From Echinococcus granulosus (taxonomy: Eukaryota; Platyhelminthes; Cestoda; Cyclophyllidea; Taeniidae), in assembly GCF_000524195.1 (NCBI RefSeq), contig NW_020170424.1, positions 472,644-536,643 of the forward strand: a DNA stretch of 64,000 nucleotides, written 5' to 3'. The notes beneath the pieces were generated by a model. It was not told the DNA's origin. It was given only the letters and a program-made list of their open reading frames with translations, and did not search any database. Positions 11,298 to 21,366 of the stretch are shown here, in pieces. The position numbers and the translations under genes are program-made. Each line of letters begins with the position of its first letter. The stretch's first letter is position 1.

Positions 11298-12166
11298 TAT
11301 TCCAGGCACTGAAAGCTATTTTGCTGGAGGATGGACATTCCTGAACTTTGTGGGACTCCCAATAAAAAGGTACCTTGATTTGGAAGGAAATCACACTGTC
11401 GTGCTGGCAGGTTGACGGATTCTTTTTTGCCACCACTTGGTGCTCCTTGTGTCTGGAGGTACGTGTTTTCGAGTACATGGAAAAAAAATACTCGATTGCT
11501 TTTGTTCCAGTTGACAGCCCGCGTGGAAGTGGACTGTTTCTTGTAGTCAAGGCAACATTGCAGTGATTTGGTACTTAGCATTACCATCTAGGGTCTGCAT
11601 GTCAATCACAGTAGAATGTTTTTAAATAAGGTTCTCTAGAAGGCACGATAGTGCCACTGGTGGTAGTTTTTGCCTTTTGCCGTTTAGGAAGGAAATTTTT
11701 CTCAGAGACTTCACTGCTAAAAATGCACATATTGTTTTAAGTTAAAAGGCGAAAGAAATTGTAAAAGTGAAATCGACGTTAATTTATTTTTTTCCTTTTT
11801 AAATTTAATGCATTTAAGGACGAATTTTGTTTACAGATTGCGGCGTTGAAAGTCTCCACAAAGAACGAAATGGTACTCCAGGATATCTTTTGTCGCCAAC
11901 CTTGAGGACGGATCTCAGATCTGTGTGCTGCTGAATGGCCAAGGTTGGGAAGTTTATGCAAGTGGCATGTACTCCTAGTGCTCTGGCAATACCCCTCCAG
12001 GTGGTGGTTACCGCCTCTCCTTGGCAGTAATGTTGGACCATCACATACGGTACAACCGAGGCAACTAGTGGAATTTTACACAAGAGGGACGGTTTCTTCG
12101 ACCTTATTCGGTTATCTTATTTCTCGTCAACTAGTTTTTTTTTTATTTTACGAACTTCTGCGGTAG

Positions 12167-12334
12167 TTCGTCACCTTAAAGGGAGACGTAGCTCAAGGAG
12201 GTAATGACTTTGATGGGAGTTCAGGAGTCGACACCTTGGTGGGGAGACCATCATTTCCCATTCAATTAACTCGAACTCTTTCGGGCATGTTGGAAGGTAG
12301 ATGCCTCTGTGTAGACGATGGACACTGTTTATAG
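12167..12334 (+). CDS. Candidate exon, unknown protein
   Basis: An acceptor-like site (T-rich tract, then GCGGTAG) is followed by a frame open for 55 codons to TAG at 12332-12334. Many codons have the purine-first, pyrimidine-last form typical of coding DNA. The peptide includes GDVAQGGNDFDGSSGVD and ends CLCVDDGHCL. An internal GGAAG|GTAGAT donor near 12295 could end the exon earlier. I recognise no family. A minus-strand frame of 60 codons covers the same bases and is an alternative. This is a candidate only. Confidence 0.18.
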   Translation, partial: FVTLKGDVAQGGNDFDGSSGVDTLVGRPSFPIQLTRTLSGMLEGRCLCVDDGHCL

Positions 12335-12612
12335 TAAAAGAATGGGTCGACAATTTTCTGGTTTTAAGATTTCACCATGGAATCATACTTATCACCACTT
12401 TTCCTACAATTCGACCTTTTAAAAGATTGTCTTTTACGCAACTCATCTTTCAAGTTATCACATGCGAGCTGAAAGATCGGAGCCATTTCTTTTTCACATT
12501 GATGCTTTCTAAAGACATCTTCGCCTGACTACACCAGGAGGGGAGGAGAATTGCCCTCCACTTGGAGGTTGAAAGTGCCTGTAGGAAGTGGTTTCTAAGG
12601 CTAGAGAGGTAA

Positions 12613-12774
12613 ATGGCCTCGTCCAGTTTTGCATCTTTCACAACTTCAGCAGTGGATTCGTTTGAAGAGACCTTCAATTGCTACAGTGACAGTGAAATGG
12701 TTGATATCATTATTGTCGATAAAGAAGGGACGATTTTTAGCCGGAAATTCGACACAAAATTCAGGATGAATTAA
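12613..12774 (+). CDS. Candidate small ORF, 53 codons, unknown
   Basis: ATG at 12613 opens a frame of 53 codons to TAA at 12772. The peptide starts MASSSFASFTTS and contains EMVDIIIVDKEGTIFSRKF. An in-frame TAA directly precedes the ATG, so as a complete ORF it would be small. It could also be part of an exon set with the neighbouring segments at 12167 and 12879. There is no homology I can name. Confidence 0.15.
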   Translation: MASSSFASFTTSAVDSFEETFNCYSDSEMVDIIIVDKEGTIFSRKFDTKFRMN

Positions 12775-12878
12775 TGTATTTGCTAACATTATTCGAATAT
12801 CCCATCAGTTGATAATCACTTTCCTCTACCAGTTGAAGAGATGCTTAAAAATAACAAAAAGTGATTTATTCTCTTCAG

Positions 12879-12983
12879 TTTGAGAATATTCCGCGTATAT
12901 TGCCTCGCTTTTGGCACAATCCACCCGTTGTCACCGGTTACATGTCCGTAACGCCAGACTGTCGGGGCGTCACACATATGTGA
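12879..12983 (+). CDS. Candidate terminal exon, unknown
   Basis: A strong acceptor (tgatttattctcttcag) precedes a frame open for 34 codons to TGA at 12981-12983. The peptide includes IPRILPRFWHNPPVVTGYM. The stop falls inside the palindrome at 12969-12984, so if that palindrome belongs to a mobile element the exon reading is weakened. I recognise no domain. Confidence 0.15.
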   Translation, partial: FENIPRILPRFWHNPPVVTGYMSVTPDCRGVTHM

Positions 12984-12984
12984 C
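12969..12984. repeat. Palindrome GTCACACATATGTGAC (copy 2)
   Basis: The arms GTCACA/TGTGAC are the same as in copy 1, in the opposite orientation when the centre is compared (GTCACATATGTGTGAC on the minus strand). Flanking bases CGGGGC on one side resemble the CATCTCG flank of copy 1 only weakly. Confidence 0.5.
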
Positions 12985-13942
12985 AGTAGTGAAGATAGTG
13001 CTAAAATGGATAATTTACCTTATGTAGCCCTTGCGGGGTAAATTTTGGGAAGTACTTTTATTCCCAGTGTCACTGTGTCTTGTTCACCTCACCTGTGTGT
13101 TTTTTTGCCTTACTAGCCTTTAATTTTGTGGTCAGTGGCCAGTGGCCTTATCACTGCTTCAGGAATGATCCAGGTCAATACAGAGGTGACTCAATCCCTT
13201 TTCAGTCGATTTTTTGCCGAATTTGAACTTCACAGTATGAAGATGTTCGTTACCGACACCTGACACCGTGGAGACTTGTCTCAAAAAGTTTTAAAAGGAG
13301 TTGAATCTACAAAGACTGCGTTGAAGCGAGATTTCGTATCATCCAATCTAATCGGGTCATCAAAAATGCCATTGACCTTCTGAGAACACACCACTTCTCC
13401 TTCGCAAAATAGATAGATTTTAGGGAAGAATACGTCTGCCGTAGAACATTGGCGAAGCTTTAGCACAGCCTCTAGATTTACTTTACAATTCGTCCTGTCG
13501 AACAGGCAGTATTCCGGAATCCTTTTCTACAAATAACCTACCCGCTTCCATACTAGCATCATTTATAACGTCTGAAGGAGTAACTTAATCGCTTCAACAT
13601 CAATTTTGTAGATTTTTATCCCTCTCCAGAATTGCGTAGGTGGTGATATCAGGTAGTCTGGACGCCGTTTTCTTATAAAAAAGGACATCCAAAATCTCAT
13701 TTTTGAGTAGAGGTCGTGCGTCGATCTGCCCGAGCACTTCGGTCGCCGTCTACTCAGGTCGTACTTCCACTTCACTCTGTGGTGCGTGGCCAGTGGCGTC
13801 TCCCCTCGGCTCTGCATTATTACTGTCCTCAAGGCATTACAGCGCATTGCAGCACGAAAATTTCTCAGTTACTTTTTGATAAGATGCCTCTTAGACGGAT
13901 TTTTTTGACATAAATCGAAAGCTAAGAGTGTGTTATCAATGA

Positions 13943-14043
13943 GTAGATGCCCAAATGATTCCTCAATACTCTACCGAGAACTTCGGCAGACTGATCAACT
14001 TTGTCGGTTCAAAGGATCTACGCCGAATTTGCATTACCTTCCG
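13943..14043 (+). CDS. Candidate exon, weak resemblance to M16 (insulysin-type) peptidase
   Basis: The frame is open from 13943 to 14043 and ends TTCCG|GTGACG, a usable donor. Its codons strongly favour third-position C (TAC, ACC, AAC, TTC, GGC, ATC, GTC, CGC). The peptide segment ENFGRLINFVGSKDLRRICI then TF resembles the insulysin/nardilysin stretch that reads roughly lgkLy..vPiKDiRnlyvTF, with similar spacing of Leu, Val, Lys-Asp, Arg and Thr-Phe. I looked for a neighbouring exon with the family's LIGHEG motif and did not find one within several kb. The upstream acceptor is poor. It may be a pseudogene remnant or coincidence. Confidence 0.17.
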
Positions 14044-14404
14044 GTGACGGTGCATGCCGGTGGTGAATATCGCAACCTTTGCGGGGCAAAGCGTGTCGCG
14101 GAAGGATTGGCTCGGATGATAGTGTTAACGCTCGGGTGGAGGGTGGCTCACAACAAACATATTTTTCGTACAAATCACTTTTCTTGGTAACATTTTCCCA
14201 GAAAAAACATGCGATTGAGAGGCAACGCACCCTTTTGGGTCGCTGTACATTCGGAAAGACGTGGTAAACTCCTCCTTGGGACCGATTGTGACTATCTGAA
14301 ATCCGGTCTTGCCTGTTTGACAATTATTGTGCCGAACTCGGAATTGAGGGCTGGCCAAAGACGATTTCCTTTCGATGGCCTTTCTGTGGCTCATTGTCGG
14401 TGAA

Positions 14405-16220
14405 GGTCACATTTTGAGCTTGAAAACCAGGAAAGGGCCCTCGGGAAGACGGTCTTCAACCCATTGCGTCTAGGAGCTATAATTTCCGGACATCTTTTGC
14501 CTTTCCTAGCACACCTTACAAATAAAAATAGAGAAGGAGAATTCCATCATATTTTAATATTCTGAACTTTTTTCGTCGGCAAAAGTCGACACAGAGGAAA
14601 GACTAAAATAGCAGAAAAAAAGTGATCTGGCAGCAACAAAAGTTATGACAACCAAACAGCTTTGAAAGAGAAAGTAAAGATATTTTAGTCTTTTTTTTGT
14701 ATTTTTTTGCCTTTTAAAAGATTACTCTAATTTAGAAAGTTTTTTTTGCAGCCACACATCGTTGAGGAATTCGGCAAAGTTGGTGACAGTAACAGTTGAA
14801 CAGCCTGTGCTTCGTTACTCAGATGCTACGACGGTTGTGAGTGGAATGTAGGAAGGTGGACTAGGGGGGACTTACTGAAGCTGTTTCCCTTTTTATCGAC
14901 TGCTTTGGTTTTAAGTGTCGTCTCGCCGTCAGTATCAGAGCGAAATCAGGTTTCAGGAGGTCAAAATGGACCTCAAGGCAAGAATTTACTGTGTTTATAT
15001 CAAAAGGCTTGCTTTTGGGCAACTTTTGCCACTAATAGCTCACTGTAGATAATCTTTAGGCCCTAAGCATTATTTATCAGATAAAACTCCTTCCACTTAC
15101 TTTAGGCTTGTCAGGTAATGTCATCAGTGAAGTGGATAGCATATCTCCCCTTACGCACATTCCCGTCTTGCGGTTGATTACAAACTCCGGGTAGACTGAT
15201 GATGGTTGAAGCATGAGAAGCACTGGAGTGAACACTCAAAAATAGGAGGTAACTACGCAGTAAACCGATATCTGCCTTCAATCGCCACTTTTTTGTCCGC
15301 TTTGTGCATACAGCCTTCCAGCTGTGGTGAACTTTGTGTACTGCTGCGCACGTGTAGGAGGATGAGCGCTGTCAAGAGCCCAATCGAAATAACAAAGAGA
15401 TAAGCAGGTACTACGGAGGTCTTCAATGTTGTGTCTACGTGCATTTACTAAGGTTACAACGCATACCTGCTAGAGTACATTGATAGTCACCATTTTTACG
15501 TCTTCATATTATCCCGAGTGACCTTGATCCTACGGAGGTTATTAGTACATGTAGTGCATCTCCACGTCATTATTGGACAATGGGTTGAACTCAACAAGAA
15601 ATTTTCTGGATTATCTTTCTTCAGGGATTGTAGATATCCTTATCAGTCCAATTAGCAGAGGTAACTCGAGGAGTCACAGCAGTGTTGAAACTTATGATTC
15701 ACCTGCCAGCTTGAAAAATCTTGAAGATCTTCTAACATGATGTGTAGGTTCTTTGAATAAATTAACTCGTCTCCAAAATGGCGGAAAGTTCTCATTGCCT
15801 TTGCTCCATACCTCCTGGAGGCAGCATAACACAATAGTAGAGCAATGCCTTGCCCAGAAATGAACAATTGTGTTCAGGGCCACCTTCCGTTCTTACTGGT
15901 GAAGAGTTACTGGTGGCTACTGTCTAGAGAAAACTAGGATTGGCTTGGTGAGGCCCCAATTAAGCAGGATTCTGTACCATTGATGAAGCAGTTCGTTGAT
16001 TTCTACGTCAATTGGTAAGGGAAAGTCCTGATAGAAGCTATATAACCGGACCGCACCCACATGCATTAGTAGATAAGAAATAATAGATCCCAAAGAACAT
16101 TTGGTTGTTGTTCCTTTTAGGGCGTTTAATGACCTACTGATAAATTTGTGCTTGCCATTTTTTCATCCCCAAACGACCTATTAACCTCCCTACCCTCCTA
16201 AGACATTACTTCATCTACAG
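14405..16220. other. No gene recognised
   Basis: AT-rich DNA with T runs near 14693 and 14740. Short frames on both strands have no motif. Nothing here supports a gene, RNA or repeat. Confidence 0.5.
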
Positions 16221-16432
16221 CAGTGTGGTGTACTACAGACCGACTTATTTACTTTCTGAGGTCCATCCAACAATTATAGCTACTCGATGCAGTTGCACAC
16301 TACCTGATGGTGTGCAGGAACAACTTCTTCTTGAGGAACAGTCAGATCTACTGAATGAGGTGGAGGAAAGACGGCGTAATACCTCTAGCTTAATGCTGCA
16401 AAAAAACCAAGCTGTGAGGCGGGGAAATTGAG
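16221..16432 (+). CDS. Candidate exon with coiled-coil-like segment
   Basis: A good acceptor (cattacttcatctacag) precedes a frame open for 69 codons to TGA at 16429-16431, and a strong donor-like G|GTAAGA follows immediately at 16433. The peptide runs YYRPTYLLSEVHPT, then a Glu/Leu-rich heptad-like part (EQLLLEEQSDLLNEVEERRR). The other two plus frames are closed. The stop lies just before the donor, so either this is a last coding exon with an intron in the 3' UTR, or the frame is fortuitous. I cannot name a family. Confidence 0.22.
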
Positions 16433-17434
16433 GTAAGAGGGAAGTGTTTTGCTGTGCTCCCACCCTCAATATTTCTTTGAGAATAATTCACAAAGCCCCA
16501 GGTGTTTGTCACCCTTTTTTGGCATTACCTCGACACGTGATCACGTAGGAGACAGAAAAGGGAAAGGGGGAAGTAAGAGTGAGATAGAAATGTCATTAGC
16601 CAAGGGTAAGCTGTTTTCCGCCTCAAGACGTGAAGCGCTTTGTGAAGGTAGAATTTGGAGCAGGCTTCCGTGCCGTCGAGAAGGAGCGACACAATTTACA
16701 AGTGACTACCGCCTTCTGGGAACTTAACACGTCCGCGTTACAGGGGTTAGAGAACAACATTGGAAATAACATTGAAGGTCCATAAATAAGTTTTTTTCGT
16801 CTAAGAGGTTTTCTGGGTAAAAACGGACCGATATTCGGTAAGGTGTATTGTCACATGGAATGTCATCCAGTTTGAAGAGTCATACTCAGCCAACCAATCC
16901 TTCTAACGCAGTCTGCAGGCAGAAGGTGATGTGTGCAGCGTATCGAAACGTTAAAAGTGTCCCCCAGCTACCTCGAAATTGGGAAATCCTCCCGCTATGT
17001 CGCAATATCGTTGTCTGATGGTTGACTCAACGTCATTTCAACATCTTTGTGATTGCCAAGAGAGAAGGATTATGGTGAGAAGTAAGATCGGCTCGTGCTC
17101 TTCCCCGGACCTGTGAAAGAACCAATCATCGCATTCCACAGGGGCATCACAAATGGATGGAATTTGACTTCACCCTCCGAAGGAGGAGGAGGTGTAATAG
17201 GGCAAACCAGAAGGCCTGGAGAGGCTATAGGCCATGCCACCAAGACGCCTGCAGAGACGGAGGAGAGCAGTCAAATAAGCATCACTTCCAATCTGTCTGC
17301 CCATAAGTGAGGTGAGTGTACACTCTATTTTGCTTTTTTTCTCCTGCATAAAGTCAACTCCTTTTTTAAGGACCACTTAACGAAGCGTGAAGTGACTCGC
17401 ATCCTCCATTTGAACAAGCAGAAGTCAGTCTTCT

Positions 17435-17722
17435 ATGTCTCTTTCACTTTGTCTAGCGTTAAAGGCTGCTTTTTATTGCCTCTTAAACCCTGCATTTGTA
17501 ATGCATTCAGTTAATGTGACTGTGTACTTCGTCGGTGGCACAACGGAAGTGCGCAAGCACGTCTATCTTGTTTCCGTAAATTTTTCCGGTCAGCAAGGCA
17601 GACGGGGATTTATTTTTGCTCACATGACCGAGGTGGAGGAGAGGAAGAGGAAAAAAGCCTTCGTAAACAGCAAGATGCAGAAGTTATTTGAAAGCAGGGT
17701 GTCATTCGTCTGTGACATTTAG
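17435..17722 (+). CDS. Candidate small ORF, 95 codons, hydrophobic N-terminus
   Basis: ATG at 17435 opens 95 codons. The first 22 or so residues (MSLSLCLALKAAFYCLLNPA...) are hydrophobic like a signal peptide. A second ATG (MHSVNVTVYFVGG) begins the more polar remainder, which carries a charged stretch (EVEERKRKK). If real it would be a short secreted or membrane-anchored protein. No family is recognised, there is no polyadenylation signal close by, and no homologue could be checked. Confidence 0.18.
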   Translation: MSLSLCLALKAAFYCLLNPAFVMHSVNVTVYFVGGTTEVRKHVYLVSVNFSGQQGRRGFIFAHMTEVEERKRKKAFVNSKMQKLFESRVSFVCDI

Positions 17723-19214
17723 ATGTGGCATCAACCTAGCTAAATCCGGAGCCTAGTCCATTGGAGTCCGTTTTGCTGACCGCTGTCACCGATGTTATAC
17801 GGTTGAATCATTTCTGAAGGGGCATAAAAGCGTACCAGTAGAGGAGAATGGTCAGGAAGCTGTTAACACTGCGACAACGAGGCGATGAAAGAACCGGGGG
17901 AAATGGAAGATTCCGTGCAGCTTGCTTGAAGGTAAGGAGAGCTCTAGGACCGGAGATTAAAAAATTTCAGTTATTTATTCATCCTATGATATAAACATCC
18001 AAAACCAGCCATTTCAATGTCAAAGTCTAAGTTGTCACGTAAATCTCAACATGTCGTGGGAAATATTGAGTAAACATGCTGTAGGTATCGTTAATTTCTC
18101 ACGATTTTTGTGAGGATTCGCTGATTAACCTCCGTAAAAATGCTATTCGAATGGCGTACAAACTCTAGGTTAATGGCGAATTTAGTGACACACACTCTCT
18201 GGTTTTCCTATGTTCAGTTGTCATCCTGGTGTCTCATATACATCGGCAGCCTCCCAGACCTCCAGGCGGAATGCTGCAGTGGTGGTGATAAGCAAGCCCG
18301 CTCGAAATGGAGTCCAATCCTGGCCCCTTTGGCATAGAGATGCAAGGGAGTTATTCTAGGTCAGGCATACTCCTCCAGGCACCCGATTTCCAGACTCTTG
18401 GCCGTGCCCACCAGTGAAGCGATGAACAGGACATCCTTCCTGTTGAACATTCTCTAGCCCTCGCCCCTTTCCGATGCAGATTTCTTTGCAGTGAAGCCAG
18501 TATTTTGGGACCCCAACTTAATTCATCACTAGAACAGACAGTCTTTGACCAAATTTGTTTTAGTCTCGTGGTTAGCTGGAATTTGCAGGAAGGCAAATGA
18601 CTGACGAAGTGAAATAGAGACCACTAGGCTTGTTGGAGTTGGAGTAGAAAAGGAATGTCTACCCACGTGGGTTCTCCTTTTTCATTCACATGTCTTATAT
18701 CCTCAAGCGATGTGTGTGCCGTGAAAACCTTGAAAATTGCATTTAGCGCACCTACAAAAGGGAAGGGGAACCGAAGTTTAGGGCGGTGACCTCAGTTTAC
18801 CCTTTATCTCACCTCATAGCGGGCGAGATCTGTGTGCTAAACCATGAAAAGTTATGCCACATTGGAATACTTGGCTCAAATTCTTGCTTTAGTTTTGACT
18901 AATTTGTTTTAATTAACAGCTGGAAGTGTCAAGAGAAATGCCCTTCTTTGGTGCATTTCTTTCAAGCAGAGGTGCAAGCAGAAGGGGATTCAATATGCCC
19001 CTGTTGTGTGTTGAACCGCACGAAAGACAAAACAAATTCCACACTTCTAAAATGTGCGTTGTGTTAGTGAAAGAATTGACAATTTTTTCCGTAAATTTCT
19101 TTTCACAAGGCGGCTGAAGCGTATGTAAAAATTTATCCGCGTAGAATTTGGGATAGAACCTTCAGCCATTCCTAGGTAGGCAAGGCAGAATGGCCAAATT
19201 ATTGTTATTATTCA
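17723..19214. other. No gene recognised
   Basis: Mixed-composition DNA. Frames at 18140-18337 (plus) and 18351-18596 (minus) lack motifs and splice support. I see no repeats. Confidence 0.5.
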
Positions 19215-19368
19215 CTCATCTCTGTCCATCTACCTAGCATTGATCCATCTCCGTATCCACAGATCCATTGACCCGTCCAGTCATCTTCCAATCCCTATCC
19301 ACCGGTTGGTTCACTGACTGATTTATCCATCCCGTATCCATCCATCCTGTATCCATTCATCCACCTAT
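19215..19368. repeat. Degenerate ATCC/CATC tetranucleotide repeat
   Basis: Many imperfect copies of ATCC, CATC and CCAT (tccatctac, gatccatctccgtatcc, tatccatccatcctg, attcatccacc) cover about 150 bp. This is an old, mutated microsatellite with no coding frame. Confidence 0.75.
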
Positions 19369-20004
19369 AAGACAATCGCGGGTAAATCCACATGATGTCG
19401 ACCATTAGTCGAACCAGCCGTCCATAAATTCATTTATCTTCTACAAATCTCAGAAACACGGGAACCACTGGGGATCCGCAATAATTTGGTGTGGTTAACC
19501 GCTAGAGGGACATAACCAGTGGTCGAGAAAACCGATAGAAACAAATCTAATGATAAAGTGTTCTTTTAACTTATCCTATCCCATAAACACTTCTTTTTTA
19601 CACTTTTATGTGTCATTGTTTATTAACTCCAGGTCATCAGGTATTCGTTCACAACATTCTGTTCTAAATGGATGCTTGCTTTTTTTATTACCAGCTTCAC
19701 TAATGATTTGACTTTTCGTTTGTAGATGCTTCCAGTTGTCTGAGCTAGCACCTCAAATGGAATTCTTTGGGTAATTTTATTGCCTAGGCCATGAATTCAC
19801 TAGATCGCTCCAAAAATTACTCTCAGCACCTGGAAAGTAATCACGGTGAAAAAGGGACAGAGATAACTAACCTCCAAAGTTGTCAACACTTCTTCAGTCG
19901 GAAATAATAAAGCACTACAGGCTTGATAGGTTATCTGAACCTCTGAAAGACCTTTTTTATGGACCAGTTGGCCGAAATCCCGCTTTATCTCAAGGGCTAC
20001 TGAC

Positions 20005-20118
20005 CGCAGTCCAGTCTGATCGAGCCAATTCCGGTCTGGTCCAGTCGAGTCGATTTAAGTCTAGTCCAGTCTGATTCAGTTCAGACTGTCCAGTCAGGCC
20101 GAGTTCAGTCCAGTCCAA
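20005..20118. repeat. Degenerate CCAGTC-type pentamer/hexamer repeat
   Basis: Repeated CCAGTC, CAGTCT, TCCAGT and GAGTCGA words (gcagtccagtctgat, gtctagtccagtctg, cagtcaggccgagttcagtc) cover about 115 bp. It looks like an eroded minisatellite. A smaller cluster of CAGTCA words is at 53088-53142. Confidence 0.7.
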
Positions 20119-21104
20119 ATGCCATTAGCGGAGATGGTAACAGTCGAAGCGCGTGGACGGGCATACAACAGCATGAAGTGGGTGAGAAAGTGTCTTGTGA
20201 AGGAATGCGTATGAATTTGACCCGTGGATATGGATTCCCGCGTGCAGAACACTTCAAGCCCTCAGCCTATCAACAGGGAGATGCTTGAGTGATGAAGACC
20301 TTTCAAAGACAACCGTATGTCTGTACGTCAGTGGTGATCCCAACTGTGATGTGCTCCTGCCTACAGCAGTCTACTAGGGCGCGAACCCTCCAACTGATCC
20401 CTAAAAAGTCGTGAAATTATGCAACAGGCTCTGTGGACGTTAGGCACTTCCAAAAGCTAGCACGCGTTGAGGACTAAGGACTCTTTTTCCATTGATGACA
20501 AAGTGGGGCACACTGTTCATTGAGGTTGCAGTCCTACTGGCAAATCTCTCTGTGTCTAAGTCTCAATACTACTGATTAGGCACTAGGCGGCTTTTCGGAG
20601 AACCAAATGCGGGTTCTCATCCTTGAAGCATGCCATTCTGTTGCGCTCCGAGTCTTGCCGGAAGTCATAAGAGGTCATAGCACTATGGCAAAAAATGCAT
20701 TCCTGACGTATAGAAGGGTTGAGAGGGTACCGGCTTGAGCCGAAAGCCATACTGCTGAACGGAAGTGCAATATGTGGCAACTCAAGTGCTGGAGTAGCCA
20801 AAAAGGGGGAGTTTAACAAACTATCAAACTATTGCAATTCATTCATTAACATCAAACTTTTGGATTGAATTGAATTTCCTGTCGGTGAAGCTGACTTGTC
20901 GTTTTTGAACGGTTTGGCATAACGCTTTTATCATCCAGGGTTAACCTTTTGCAGCGACGGACTACAGACGTCTCCGACTAATTTTTTCAAGGACAGGACA
21001 AATTAAGCAGGTGTAATTAAATTTATTAAACCATCAGTATTCCTTTTAATTTTTTTAAGAAAATTGGCAGTTTGACTACCCCAGAAATGGTTTCCGCATC
21101 AATT

Positions 21105-21366
21105 ACCACCACCACCACCACCACCACCACCACCACCACCACCACCACCACCACCACCACCACCACCACCACCACCACCACCACCACCNNNNNNNNNNNN
21201 NNNNNNNNNNNNNNNNNNNNNNNNNNNNNNNNNNNNNNNNNNNNNNNNNNNNNNNNNNNNNNNNNNNNNNNNNNNNNNNNNNNNNNNNACCACCACCACC
21301 ACCACCACCACCACCACCACCACCACCACCACCACCACCACCACCACCACCACCACCACCACCACC
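21105..21366. repeat. (CAC)n trinucleotide microsatellite with assembly gap
   Basis: Perfect ACC/CAC repeats run from 21105 to 21188 and from 21289 to 21366, either side of 100 N. The true length is unknown, and the repeat is probably what broke the assembly. Translations through it (poly-Thr or poly-His on plus; poly-Gly, poly-Val or poly-Trp on minus) are artefacts of the repeat. Flanks have no splice or coding support. Confidence 0.95.
21189..21288. other. Assembly gap, 100 N
   Basis: Exactly 100 undetermined bases inside the CAC microsatellite. A round 100 usually means a gap of unknown size set by the scaffolder. Confidence 0.98.

Larger units (their letters stand above)
10522..12166. 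other. Intergenic region after WDR36
   Basis: Apart from the tandem duplication units, I see no supported gene. Open frames occur on both strands between 11197 and 11590, up to 117 codons on the minus strand. They overlap one another and have no recognisable motif. Confidence 0.5.
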
